A stretch of DNA of 64,000 nt from DATFVA01 sp963800255 (lineage in GTDB: Bacteria; Bacteroidota; Ignavibacteria; Ignavibacteriales; Ignavibacteriaceae): NCBI GenBank assembly GCA_963800255.1, contig CAWDAK010000015.1:186001-250000 (forward strand), read 5' to 3'. Positions 51,721 through 60,089 of the stretch are shown one piece after another (the first letter of the stretch is position 1; each line of letters opens with the position of its first letter). The notes beneath the pieces are model-generated. The model was not told the origin of the DNA. It did not search any database and worked only from the letters and a program-made list of their open reading frames with translations. Both the position numbers and the translations under genes were made by a program.

Positions 51721-53338
51721 GTTCGCGACTGCTTCCCTGGCCGTAGTTTTCTCCGCCTACCACAAAAAAACCCGTTTCTTTGTATTCTAATGCTCTGTCA
51801 TAGAAAGTTTCATCTACCTGGTTGAAGACAAACTTACTTATTTCTGGTATGTTGCTTCTGTATGGAAGCACTTTTGCACCTGCAGGCATAATTTCATCTG
51901 TTGAGATATCATCTCTAACTTTAAGCAATACAACTCCTTCAAATTTATCCGGGATCGGTTTAAAGGGCGGCAACGGTTTAATGTTTGGTCCTTTTTCAAG
52001 CTGAACATCTTCACTATGATCCGCAGGAGGAACAAGCATTTCAGTATTAATAATAATTTTATCGGGTTCTTTAAAATGCGGGTAATTGATGCCCAGGGTT
52101 CGGGGGTCGGTAATTACACCGGTAAGTGCAGAAGCTGCTGCGGTTTCCGGAGAGCAAAGGTAAACTTTGTCTTCCTTTGTACCCGATCTGCCCGGAAAGT
52201 TGCGGGGTACAGTACGAAGGCTGATTTTATCTGTAGCGGGTGCCTGTCCCATTCCTATGCATCCATTGCAGCCTGCCTGATGAAGCCGGGCTCCTGAATG
52301 AATCAGTTTACCCAGCAAGCCGGCGGACATTAGGTTTTCAAGTATCTGGCGGGAAGTGGGATTGATGTCAAATGATACCCTGTCGTTAACCTGCCTTCCG
52401 CTCACCATTAGTGCGGCAATAGCAAAATCCCTGTAACCCGGGTTTGCTGAGGAACCGATGTAAGCCTGGTAAATTTCGTTTCCTGATACGTCCCTTACCG
52501 GAACTACTTTACCGGGACTCCCGGGAAGAGCAATCATTGGCTCAAGTTCTGAAAGGTTTATCTCCTCGTATTCGTCATACCCAGCACCTTCATCAGCAGT
52601 TAATTCTGCCCAGTCATTTTCCCTTTTCTGGGTCTTAAGAAATTTTTTTATTTCTTCATCGGATGGAAAAACAGTTGTGGTTGCACCCAGCTCTGTTCCC
52701 ATATTTGCAATAACGTGCCTGTCCATTGCCGTAAGATTTTTTAATCCGGGACCGTAATATTCAACTATCTTATTTATTCCACCGTCAACATCGTGTCTTC
52801 TGAGCATTTCAAGGATAACATCTTTTGCAGATACCCAGTCGGGAAGTTTACCCGTTAATTTTACTCCCCATATTTTAGGCATCTTAATATAGAGAGGCTC
52901 CCCGGCCATCGCCAGAGCTACTTCCAGTCCTCCCGCCCCTATAGCCAGCATACCCAATGCGCCGCCGGCAGGGGTATGACTATCAGACCCGAGCAGTGTC
53001 TTGCCCGGAATTCCGAATCGTTCCATATGAACCGGGTGGCTTACGCCGTTACCGGGACGGCTGAACCAGATCCCGAACTTCTTACAGGCACTTCTTAAAA
53101 AAAGATGATCGTCGGGATTCTTATAATCTTCCTGTATAAGATTATGATCAACGTACTGGGCTGACAATTCTGTTTTTACCCTGTCTACGCGCATCGCCTC
53201 GAATTCAAGCATCACGAGGGTTCCGGTTGCATCCTGGGTTAAAGTCTGATCGATTTTAATCCCTATCTCCTCTCCGGGAATCATTTTACCTTCCAGAAGG
53301 TGAGATTCTATCAGCTTATGAGCTACATTCTTAGGCAT
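51605..53338 (-). CDS. acnA: Aconitate hydratase, main part (frameshifted before the C-terminus)
   Basis: Citrate to isocitrate in the TCA cycle. Start ATG at 53338 (MPKNVAHKLIESHL) preferred, with GGAAG upstream; 53350 is also open. The frame runs through GSDSHTPAGGALGMLAIGAGG, GCNGCIGMGQAP (two cluster Cys) and GENYGQGSSREHAALAP, then departs at 51711 into non-homologous residues. With the 51385-51720 part the repaired protein is about 650 residues, the size of the short bacterial aconitase type. Where most aconitases have GSCTN (third cluster Cys), this reads GSSANPGYRD. Assembly error or a recent mutation; the rest is well conserved. Confidence 0.85.
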   Translation of the reverse strand: MPKNVAHKLIESHLLEGKMIPGEEIGIKIDQTLTQDATGTLVMLEFEAMRVDRVKTELSAQYVDHNLIQEDYKNPDDHLFLRSACKKFGIWFSRPGNGVSHPVHMERFGIPGKTLLGSDSHTPAGGALGMLAIGAGGLEVALAMAGEPLYIKMPKIWGVKLTGKLPDWVSAKDVILEMLRRHDVDGGINKIVEYYGPGLKNLTAMDRHVIANMGTELGATTTVFPSDEEIKKFLKTQKRENDWAELTADEGAGYDEYEEINLSELEPMIALPGSPGKVVPVRDVSGNEIYQAYIGSSANPGYRDFAIAALMVSGRQVNDRVSFDINPTSRQILENLMSAGLLGKLIHSGARLHQAGCNGCIGMGQAPATDKISLRTVPRNFPGRSGTKEDKVYLCSPETAAASALTGVITDPRTLGINYPHFKEPDKIIINTEMLVPPADHSEDVQLEKGPNIKPLPPFKPIPDKFEGVVLLKVRDDISTDEIMPAGAKVLPYRSNIPEISKFVFNQVDETFYDRALEYKETGFFVVGGENYGQGSSREHAALAPQVPWPKDGDSNILCKDTLAEPHKLRNTSAHFS

Positions 53339-53604
53339 ATATACTTCCATTTAATTAAAATAAATTGTTTTCAGGCTCTTTTTACAGGTTTTGATCTGCT
53401 TCAATAATATACTAGCGCCAGCAGGCAACAATATAATAAAACGGGAACGCCTCAAAAGTTCTGTAACGCACGATTTTTCCTGACTGGTATTTCATCTTTC
53501 CAAAGATTAAATTATATCTGTTCACACCTTAACCATTTTGTTTTTTCGGCGGCTTAAGATGTATGGTGGGTCAGTTTTAATCATCATACAAAGAGGAGGA
53601 AGCC

Positions 53605-53757
53605 ATGAAAACATTCATACTACTAACAAAGTTAGCTCCGGAGATCTCTAAACAAATGAAAGACCACGACCGGCTGGGCAGAAACTGGCTGGAACAGGTG
53701 AGAGAGAAATGTCTCCGGCTGATTTCTGTGGAAAATGAGAGTTTTTATATCCTCTGA
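53605..53757 (+). CDS. Truncated GYD-domain protein
   Basis: A 50-residue ORF with a perfect GAGGAGG site. Its first 35 residues (FILLTKLAPEISKQMKDHDRLGRNWLEQVREKC in outline) match the start of GYD-domain proteins, which are about 95-105 residues and would go on to a KVxFIAHYALLGxYD-type strand. Here the frame goes to RLISVENESFYIL and stops. Probably a frameshift or deletion remnant; a functional short form is not excluded. Confidence 0.5.
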   Translation: MKTFILLTKLAPEISKQMKDHDRLGRNWLEQVREKCLRLISVENESFYIL

Positions 53758-53810
53758 AAAACTCTTTATATTACTTTATTAAAAATTTCCAAACTAGCTA
53801 AAGGTTTCTA

Positions 53811-54329
53811 ATGGCTACTGCAAAAAGGCAAAAAGGAAAAGCAATAAAATATTCACTCCTGGTAATTTTTGTACTATTTATTATTATACAATTTATCCCG
53901 GTGGATAGAACCAATCCCCCTGTTGTACGGGAACCTAATTGGGATTCGAACAAAACGAAAGCATTTGCAGAAAGGGCTTGCTTCGACTGTCACAGCAATG
54001 AAACAAAATGGCCGGCTTATTCGTATGTAGCTCCGGTGAGCTGGTTTGTTGCCGATGATGTAAAAGAGGGTAGAAAGCATTTTAATATGTCAGACTGGAA
54101 ACCTGGTAAAGGGGATGAAGCAGCAAAGGAGGTTAGAAAAGGTGATATGCCGATGTGGCAGTACACCCTGATGCATTCAGAAGCAAAGCTTACAGATGTG
54201 GAGAAAAAAGAATTTATAAAAGGTCTGATAGCAACGTTCGGTGAAGAAAAAGAGCACGGTGAACATAAGAAAGGCAGTATTAGCGATAAGAGAGATAAAA
54301 CCATTCGTTTTTCTGACGAAGATGAATGA
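53811..54329 (+). CDS. Haem-binding domain protein (cytochrome c-like)
   Basis: 172 residues. One N-terminal helix (YSLLVIFVLFIIIQFI) anchors it; the exported part has ACFDCHSNETKWPAYSYVAPVSWFVADDVKEGRKHFNMSDW, the CXXCH haem c motif and the text of the haem_bd (PF14376) family. GDMPMWQYTLMHSEAKL may supply the Met ligand. The C-terminus is Lys/His-rich. Likely periplasmic, electron transfer or haem sensing. Confidence 0.88.
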   Translation: MATAKRQKGKAIKYSLLVIFVLFIIIQFIPVDRTNPPVVREPNWDSNKTKAFAERACFDCHSNETKWPAYSYVAPVSWFVADDVKEGRKHFNMSDWKPGKGDEAAKEVRKGDMPMWQYTLMHSEAKLTDVEKKEFIKGLIATFGEEKEHGEHKKGSISDKRDKTIRFSDEDE

Positions 54330-54429
54330 TTAACCACTATACTAAAGCAATAATGATGTTATACTAAAGTGATTATTTTCGCTTTAAATGATTTTATGTT
54401 TGAGGAAAATGAGAAAGTGAGTAAATGTT

Positions 54430-54978
54430 ATGAAATTAAGTTTTTTTGTTCTTATTCTTTCAGCCTTTTTTATATGCTGTCAAAACCAAAGTGAAGTTAC
54501 TAATGGAAAGCAGGAGATTATGAAGGAACAGAATGTGAAACCGAATAATCCTTATTATTCAAGAACTGATACAACAAAGCTTGATATTCCCGATTCCGAA
54601 TGGAAGAAGGTTCTTCCTGAGGATGTTTATGAGGTTGCCCGGAACAAGGCTACTGAAGCAGCTTTTACCGGCAAGTACTGGGATTATGAAGGCAAAGGCA
54701 CCTATTACTGCGCTGCTTGCGGAAACGCTTTATTCAGATCTGATGCAAAATTTGCAAGCACTTGCGGTTGGCCGAGCTTCTTCGAACCGATGAGGGAGAA
54801 AAGCGTGGTCTATAAATCAGATGATTCGTATGGGATGCACCGGATAGAAGTTTTGTGCGGAAGGTGCGGCGCCCACCTGGGACATATATTTGATGATGGT
54901 CCCGCTCCAACCGGGAAAAGATATTGCATGAACTCCATCGTACTGGATTTTGAACCTGATTCCACAGCAAATAAATGA
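54430..54978 (+). CDS. msrB: Peptide methionine-(R)-S-oxide reductase, secreted MsrB
   Basis: Repairs oxidised methionine. 182 residues. Signal peptide with lipobox-like FICCQNQ, so an exported lipoprotein. The SelR domain has CAACGNALF and CGRCGAHLGHIFDDGP (zinc Cys pairs) and RYCMNSIVL with the catalytic Cys near residue 170. Upstream linker includes residues 25-50 of low complexity. Overlaps the YdeI-family gene by 4 nt (ATGA). Confidence 0.93.
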   Translation: MKLSFFVLILSAFFICCQNQSEVTNGKQEIMKEQNVKPNNPYYSRTDTTKLDIPDSEWKKVLPEDVYEVARNKATEAAFTGKYWDYEGKGTYYCAACGNALFRSDAKFASTCGWPSFFEPMREKSVVYKSDDSYGMHRIEVLCGRCGAHLGHIFDDGPAPTGKRYCMNSIVLDFEPDSTANK

Positions 54979-55559
54979 AACCGGTCTTCTTTAAAAAGCA
55001 GCAGGACTTAAGAAATTGGTTCGAAATAAACCACGATAAAAAAGATGAGCTTCTCGCCGGCTTCTATAAAAAGAGTTCCGGCAAACCCAGCATAACCTGG
55101 GAAGAATCTGTTGATGAAGCCCTTTGTTTCGGGTGGATAGACGGCATAAGAAGATCACTGGGTGAATTAAGCTATACCATCCGTTTCACCCCGCGAAGAA
55201 GTAACAGCAATTGGAGTACGAAAAATATTAATCGGGTTGAAGAACTCATTAGGCTTGAACTAATGAAACCGTCAGGGCTTGCTGTCTACAAAAAAAGGAA
55301 AGAAAATAATAGTGGTACTTATTCTTTCGAACAGGCGGCTGTAAAGCTTGATCCAGAATATCAGAACATACTTAGAAAAAATAAGAAGGCCTGGGAATAT
55401 TTTGAATCTCAGGTTCCCTCCTACAGGAAACCTGCGGTTCACTGGATTATGAGCGCAAAGCAGGAGGCTACAAGGCTGAGGAGACTGGAAACTCTTATAC
55501 TTTGTTCTGAAAAGGAGGAATCTATTCCCCCGTTAAAATGGAGAAAAAATAAAAAATAA
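54975..55559 (+). CDS. YdeI/OmpD-associated family protein
   Basis: 194 residues, soluble. FKKQQDLRNWFEINHDKKDEL, SITWEESVDEALCFGWIDGIRRSL near residue 40 and RFTPRRSNSNWSTKNINRVEEL near 70 are the family signature of YdeI-type proteins. Function is not well established; some members are linked to resistance to bacteriocins or oxidants. Coupled with msrB by an ATGA overlap. Confidence 0.88.
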   Translation: MKPVFFKKQQDLRNWFEINHDKKDELLAGFYKKSSGKPSITWEESVDEALCFGWIDGIRRSLGELSYTIRFTPRRSNSNWSTKNINRVEELIRLELMKPSGLAVYKKRKENNSGTYSFEQAAVKLDPEYQNILRKNKKAWEYFESQVPSYRKPAVHWIMSAKQEATRLRRLETLILCSEKEESIPPLKWRKNKK

Positions 55560-55571
55560 GGAAGGAGTGAA

Positions 55572-56492
55572 ATGCAGGTAATTTTAGGATCAGGAGGAGT
55601 GATAGGAAAGGGGATTGCAGAAATTTTACCTCAACACACTAACAGGGTGAGACTTGTAAGCAGAAATCCCGCTGCCGTTAATAAAAATGATGAGCTTATG
55701 AAAGCTGATCTTACTGATTACGGTCAGACTGAGAAGGCTGTTGAGGGTGCAGATGTTGCGTACCTCGTCCCGGGAATGGAATATAAACTAAGTGTATGGC
55801 AGAGGGACTGGCCCAAGGTAATGACAAACGTAATAAATGCCTGTAAGAAATTTAATACGAAGCTGGTATTTTTTGATAATGTATATGCATACGGAAAAGT
55901 TGACGGCTGGATGACTGAGCAAACACCAATGAAGCCTTCAAGCAAAAAGGGTGAAGTCAGAGCTGAAATAGCAGAGCAGCTAATAAACGAATACAAACGG
56001 GGAAATATTAAGGCAATTATAGCACGTGCCGCAGATTTTAACGGACCAACGAAAAATACTTTTGTGTTTCCGCTTGTTTACGAAAAAGTTATGAAGGGAA
56101 AGAAAGCTCAGTGGTTTATAAATGTTGACCTGAAACATTCACTCACTTATACTTCAGACGCGGCCAGGGGCACAGCACTTCTGGGAAATACCCCCGAGGC
56201 CTATAACAGAACCTGGCATCTTCCTACTGACAAAAATGCACCCACCGGCAGGGAATTTATTCAAATGGTGCAGGCAGCTTATGATAAAAATACAGGCTAT
56301 ACTGCCCTTACAAGGTGGATGCTTAAAATGGTCGGTTGGTTCATTCCTGTTATAGGTGAAATGGACGAAATGATGTACCAGTATGACTCTGAATATTTGT
56401 TCGACAGCAGTGATTTTGAGAATCATTTTTTCAAAGCTGCCCCGATTAAGAGTAGTATTGAAAAGACTATCGCAGTTTTAAAATCTCCTTAA
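55572..56492 (+). CDS. NAD(P)-dependent epimerase/dehydratase (extended SDR)
   Basis: 306 residues with an N-terminal Rossmann fold (ILGSGGVIGKGIAEIL, an atypical GxGGxxG) and the YxxxK-like active site VYAYGKVDGW near residue 100. Residues 200-300 are substrate domain. The family also covers NmrA-like redox sensors. 12 nt downstream of the YdeI-family gene with a GGAG site, so probably the same transcript as msrB. Substrate unknown. Confidence 0.85.
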   Translation: MQVILGSGGVIGKGIAEILPQHTNRVRLVSRNPAAVNKNDELMKADLTDYGQTEKAVEGADVAYLVPGMEYKLSVWQRDWPKVMTNVINACKKFNTKLVFFDNVYAYGKVDGWMTEQTPMKPSSKKGEVRAEIAEQLINEYKRGNIKAIIARAADFNGPTKNTFVFPLVYEKVMKGKKAQWFINVDLKHSLTYTSDAARGTALLGNTPEAYNRTWHLPTDKNAPTGREFIQMVQAAYDKNTGYTALTRWMLKMVGWFIPVIGEMDEMMYQYDSEYLFDSSDFENHFFKAAPIKSSIEKTIAVLKSP

Positions 56493-56695
56493 AAAATATT
56501 ATTTTATTCAAGTTGTAAAAATAATCTGTTCATCCCGGCAGAAAAAAACACTTTTCTTTGTCTGCCATTTTGTCATACGTTTATTTTCTCAACAGGTGAA
56601 AAATGCGTTTTTGGCTTGTTTTCCCATTGTCTCATTTTGAGTTTAATCGGCCTTTAAAAGGCGCATAACAAGCGCACAAATACTGCATAAATACT

Positions 56696-56717
56696 AGTAT
56701 GACAAATCTGTCATACT
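56696..56717. promoter_or_regulatory. Perfect palindrome upstream of ada-like gene, candidate operator
   Basis: AGTATGACA (56696-56704) and TGTCATACT (56709-56717) with an AATC centre. A further TGTCATAC half-site is at 56571-56578. The palindrome is 190 nt before the start at 56908, inside a 415-nt gap in which no gene is supported. Confidence 0.4.
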
Positions 56718-56907
56718 GTTTAATTTCTCACTAGCCTTCCTGATGTCAACGGGAATTAAGTATTTTACTAGTCTTGTTGAATATCTCAGCTTCATTTCAT
56801 ATAGTTGTTTCTATTCTAACGAAACGAAACAAAAAAAATACTTGTCAAGTTTTCGGTTGAGAGAATATATCTATCTAGTTATGTTTGGTTCAAAAAAAGG
56901 TACGTAC

Positions 56908-57957
56908 ATGATTTCATTAAATTTATCGGATGAAAATGCTTACAGAGCTTTGATGAACAAGGATCCCCGGTATGAAGGATTGTTTTTTGCAGCTGTTAAA
57001 ACCACAGGCATTTTCTGCAGACCCACCTGCAGAGCTCGCAAACCCAAAAGAGAAAATGTAGAATTTTTTCAGACTGCCAAAGAAGCTATGGCTGAAGGAT
57101 ATCGGCCATGCAAAATATGCCGGCCCCTTGAATACCCTGATGAAACGCTGCCTGAAATAAAATCATTGCTGAGGGAGATTGAACAAAACCCATCTGTTAA
57201 GATAACCGACTACAAGCTTACCCTAAGAGGACTTGAACCTGCACGCGTCAGAAGATGGTTTATTAAAAACCATGGAATGACATTCCATGCATACCAGCGG
57301 ATGTTCAGGATAAACAATGCCCTGAAAAATATTAAGGAAGGAGACAAAGTGATTGAAGCAGCCTACGACGCGGGCTATGAATCATTAAGCGGGTTTCAGC
57401 ATTCGTTTAAGAAGGCTACTTCAGGCAGTCCCTCAGAAACTAAATTGGAAAAGGTTCTTTCTTTTGAACGCTTTACCACTCCTCTCGGGCCGATGATAGT
57501 GATAGGGAATGAGGATGGAATCTACCTATTGGAGTTTACTGACCGGAGGATGCTTGAGACTGAGTTAAAGCAGCTTGAAAAGCAATTTAAGTGCCCCATC
57601 CTTCCGGGAACCAATAACCACATCAAGGAAATGAAAAAACAGCTTGCTGAATATTTTGAAGGCAAAAGAAAAAACTTTGATGTTCCTTTAATAATCTTCG
57701 GAACAGATTTCCAGAAAAAAGTATGGGACGCATTAACTAAAATTCCCTTCGGCACCACCTGGTCTTATAAAATGCAGGCTGAATCAATAGGCCATCTAAA
57801 AGCAGTAAGGGCCGTGGGCTCAGCAAACGGACACAACAGGTTAGCTATAATAATCCCCTGCCACCGTGTAATCGGGGAGAATGGAAAACTCACAGGCTAC
57901 GGCGGGGGTTTATGGCGTAAACAATGGCTCCTTAACCATGAACTGAATAACCTATAG
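56908..57957 (+). CDS. ada: Ada-type methyltransferase/transcriptional regulator
   Basis: Repairs O6-methylguanine and, when methylated on the N-terminal zinc Cys, activates repair genes. Start at 56908 with AAAGG 7 nt upstream, 349 residues; the longer frame from 56743 lacks coding character. Order: Ada zinc domain (TGIFCRPTCRARKPK and RPCKICRP, four Cys; 10-80), AraC-type helix-turn-helix region (100-180, AAYDAGYESLSGFQHSFKKATSGSPS), and O6-alkylguanine methyltransferase with the acceptor Cys in IIPCHRVIGENG near residue 315. Stand-alone gene, likely autoregulated. Confidence 0.92.
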   Translation: MISLNLSDENAYRALMNKDPRYEGLFFAAVKTTGIFCRPTCRARKPKRENVEFFQTAKEAMAEGYRPCKICRPLEYPDETLPEIKSLLREIEQNPSVKITDYKLTLRGLEPARVRRWFIKNHGMTFHAYQRMFRINNALKNIKEGDKVIEAAYDAGYESLSGFQHSFKKATSGSPSETKLEKVLSFERFTTPLGPMIVIGNEDGIYLLEFTDRRMLETELKQLEKQFKCPILPGTNNHIKEMKKQLAEYFEGKRKNFDVPLIIFGTDFQKKVWDALTKIPFGTTWSYKMQAESIGHLKAVRAVGSANGHNRLAIIIPCHRVIGENGKLTGYGGGLWRKQWLLNHELNNL

Positions 57958-58207
57958 ATAACCTTCTCCAGTCATAAAAAGTATTTTTCTTAAATCACTC
58001 CGCAGCCTTCATCCCTCTATCCCGCATTATTGTCGTGCTTACCCTCATGGCAATCGCTCTGTCTCGATCCTCCAATCTTACAATAGCACACCAATTTTCG
58101 TGGGCCACGATAAAAACTTGAAAATTTGAATTGCTTTATGTAAAATATTCCCCATAATTTGAACTCCCGCCCAGTTACGGATCTAATAAAAATTTCATAG
58201 GAGATCT
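57958..58207. other. Short non-coding stretch leading into the inverted repeat
   Basis: No gene seen. From about 58135 the sequence becomes the left arm of a long inverted repeat (separate entry). Confidence 0.5.
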
Positions 58208-58380
58208 ATGAAAAGTTTCATCTTTCTTTTGTATTGCTGTTTAACATAACGTTTTCTTTTCCAGCGTCGGCTCAAGAAAATTACCAGTGAGGATATGAAT
58301 AAGCCTGTACCTGAATCATATGACCTCCGGCCCTATCATAACTCCTGTCCGAAGTTACCGGATCAATGGAGTTCTAGATA
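58208..58380 (+). pseudogene. Decayed copy of small secreted-protein gene (left arm)
   Basis: Starts with GGAGATCTATG and reads KSFIFLLYCCLT, then a stop. The continuing frames give TFSFPASAQENYQ and EDMNKPVPESYDLRPYHNSCPKLPDQWSSR, which matches the intact minus-strand copy at 58613-58789 in order and spacing. Two or more small frameshifts therefore break it. Confidence 0.55.
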
Positions 58381-58612
58381 AAAATTTGATGGACCCTTCC
58401 CAGCGTCCACTGAATCTACAGGATTTCTCTGAAATTAAATCCATCCTTGGCGGAAGGTACTTTGAGGGCACCCATACATCAGATTTTAATGGTATGAAAT
58501 GAACGGCAGAGAAATTTCAAAATACCGACAACGCCAAGGAGGATTTATTTCTACCTGGAAATAACTTGACGATAATTCAGTGGAAGGCAGAGGAAGGAAC
58601 CATCCACATTTC

Positions 58613-58789
58613 TTACTCGGAAGTCCATTGACCCGGTACCTTTAAAGAAGTTCGTGCATAGGCCCGGGAGTCATATATTCGGTCCAGGCTATTATTCATA
58701 TCCTCCTGGTAACTATTTATCCGTGCGGAGGCCGGAAAACAAAACACTATTGGAAACAGCAGTGCCGAAAGAAAGATGAAATTTTTCAT
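58613..58789 (-). CDS. Small secreted protein of unknown function (right arm of the inverted repeat)
   Basis: A 58-residue ORF from the ATG at 58789 with GAGGAG just upstream. A clean signal peptide (FIFLSALLFPIVFCFPASA) is followed by only about 38 residues (YQEDMNNSLDRIYDSRAYARTSLKVPGQWTSE in outline). Its stop lies at the same aligned position as the stop of the left-arm copy, so the short length may be genuine rather than a truncation. No family recognised. Confidence 0.45.
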   Translation of the reverse strand: MKNFIFLSALLFPIVFCFPASARINSYQEDMNNSLDRIYDSRAYARTSLKVPGQWTSE

Positions 58790-58844
58790 AAATCTCCTCA
58801 TTAAATTATATTATTAAATCCGTATTTGCAGGGGAATACAAATT

Positions 58845-59042
58845 ATGGGGAATTCTGCTTTAATGCAATCGGAAAATTATCTGCAAAAATTGGCTAACAA
58901 TGAATTAAGTTCCTACTACGAGGAAAACGTAGATGTTCCGAATGAAGCTCACCGTTTGATTCGGTGGAGAATGACCCTCTTTACATCCCGGGATAAAATT
59001 ATTAGATTTAATATGGTTGAATTAAGGTCATATTCATACTGA
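58845..59042 (+). CDS. Hypothetical short ORF
   Basis: 65 codons beginning at the outer edge of the right repeat arm with GGGG before the ATG. No signal peptide or known motif; moderately polar sequence with NELSSYYEENVD. It may be a chance frame. Confidence 0.25.
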   Translation: MGNSALMQSENYLQKLANNELSSYYEENVDVPNEAHRLIRWRMTLFTSRDKIIRFNMVELRSYSY

Positions 59043-59100
59043 CTTGATCAGCTTATTTATAAAAAACCGGGTATAAATATTACGGGAAAGCGGGGATCGT

Positions 59101-60030
59101 ATGAAAGTTATACTACTTCTGGCTATCGTAGCAAATTTTGCATTTGCCCAAACCGATACTCTAACCGAAGCACTTAAATATTACCCACTTCAAACAGGCA
59201 GCTACTGGGAGTATATGGATTACTATATCAGTTATAATCCGTATGAGGAGGATTCATCGTTTTACTCTCTTGAGGTGTCAGGAGATACAGTTCTGTCTAA
59301 CGGAAAATCATACAAAGTACTGCTGAGAAAGAGCATTCCGTTTAATGGATACACGGGAAAGTGGTATACAAGGGTGGATACTTTAACTGCATGTGTTTAC
59401 AACTATACTACTGAACCGGTTTTCCCTGAAAATGAATTCCTGTTTGACAGTCTGCTTGCAGATTCGGGTGATATTTTTGCAGGTTCTTTCAGCGGACATA
59501 GTTTTGGAGGCGGGAACTTTTTTCAAACTGAATGCCTCGATGTATATACTGATACCCTCTTTGGGCTAGCAACGAATTTTAAAGATTTTCAGGATGAATC
59601 AGATATTCCGGCTGTTACCTATACGATGGGAAAAGGACTGGGGTTAATTGCAAGCTATGCCTGGGAATTGGCTTATTGGTCAACCTCATTAAAATACGCG
59701 AAGATAAATGGGGTTGAGTATGGGACGCAAATTACAGCAGTATCTGATAAAATAAATGAGCAGCCTGAAAATTTTCTGCTTTATCAAAATTATCCAAACC
59801 CGTTCAACCCGGTTACCAATATAGAATTCCTTCTTCCCCATCCTGGTTTTGTAACGCTTAAAGTGTATGATGTTCTTGGGAATGAAATCAGAACCCTTGT
59901 ACACGAGGAAAAAAACTCCGGCAGATACAAGGTAACTTTCGATGGCGCTAATCTGTCGAGTGGAATATTTTTCTGCGTGATGAGATCAGGAAATTTTGTT
60001 CAATCCCGGAAGATGATGCTGATTAAATAA
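59101..60030 (+). CDS. T9SS-secreted protein of unknown function
   Basis: 309 residues. Signal peptide (VILLLAIVANFAFAQ), a beta-rich body of about 195 residues beginning YYPLQTGSYWEYMDYYIS (a pattern seen at the start of many Ignavibacteriota exported proteins), and a type A sorting domain from residue 222 (NYPNPFNPVTNIEFLL ... SGIFFCVMRSGNFVQSRKMMLIK). No enzyme motif seen. GGGGA lies before the ATG. Confidence 0.85.
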   Translation: MKVILLLAIVANFAFAQTDTLTEALKYYPLQTGSYWEYMDYYISYNPYEEDSSFYSLEVSGDTVLSNGKSYKVLLRKSIPFNGYTGKWYTRVDTLTACVYNYTTEPVFPENEFLFDSLLADSGDIFAGSFSGHSFGGGNFFQTECLDVYTDTLFGLATNFKDFQDESDIPAVTYTMGKGLGLIASYAWELAYWSTSLKYAKINGVEYGTQITAVSDKINEQPENFLLYQNYPNPFNPVTNIEFLLPHPGFVTLKVYDVLGNEIRTLVHEEKNSGRYKVTFDGANLSSGIFFCVMRSGNFVQSRKMMLIK

Positions 60031-60089
60031 TATCTCCTTCGGATCCAGGGAACGTTTTAAAAAGGAATGTATTAACTACTGTTAAAGTT

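Larger units (their letters stand above)
58135..58870. repeat. Long imperfect inverted repeat of two converging copies of one small gene
   Basis: The plus-strand sequence 58147-58490 and the reverse complement of 58510-58854 line up from end to end by eye: both contain ATTCCCCATAATTTG, a TACGGAT(C/T)TAATAA promoter-side block, the site AGGAGAT(C/T)TATGAAAA, then TTTCATCTTTCTTT, GAGGATATGAATAA and CAATGGA(C/G)TTC, and TCCTTGGCG near the centre. Identity looks like about 70-75 per cent, with several small indels. The two arms are tail to tail around 58500. Each carries the start of the same secreted-protein gene. Confidence 0.75.

Noticed and set aside
56743..56907. Longer start for the Ada-type protein
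   Set aside because: The 55 extra codons show no conserved text, and a proper ribosome site precedes the ATG at 56908.
58320..58502. 60-codon plus-strand ORF as a gene
   Set aside because: It is a shifted frame inside the left arm of the inverted repeat with no ribosome site.
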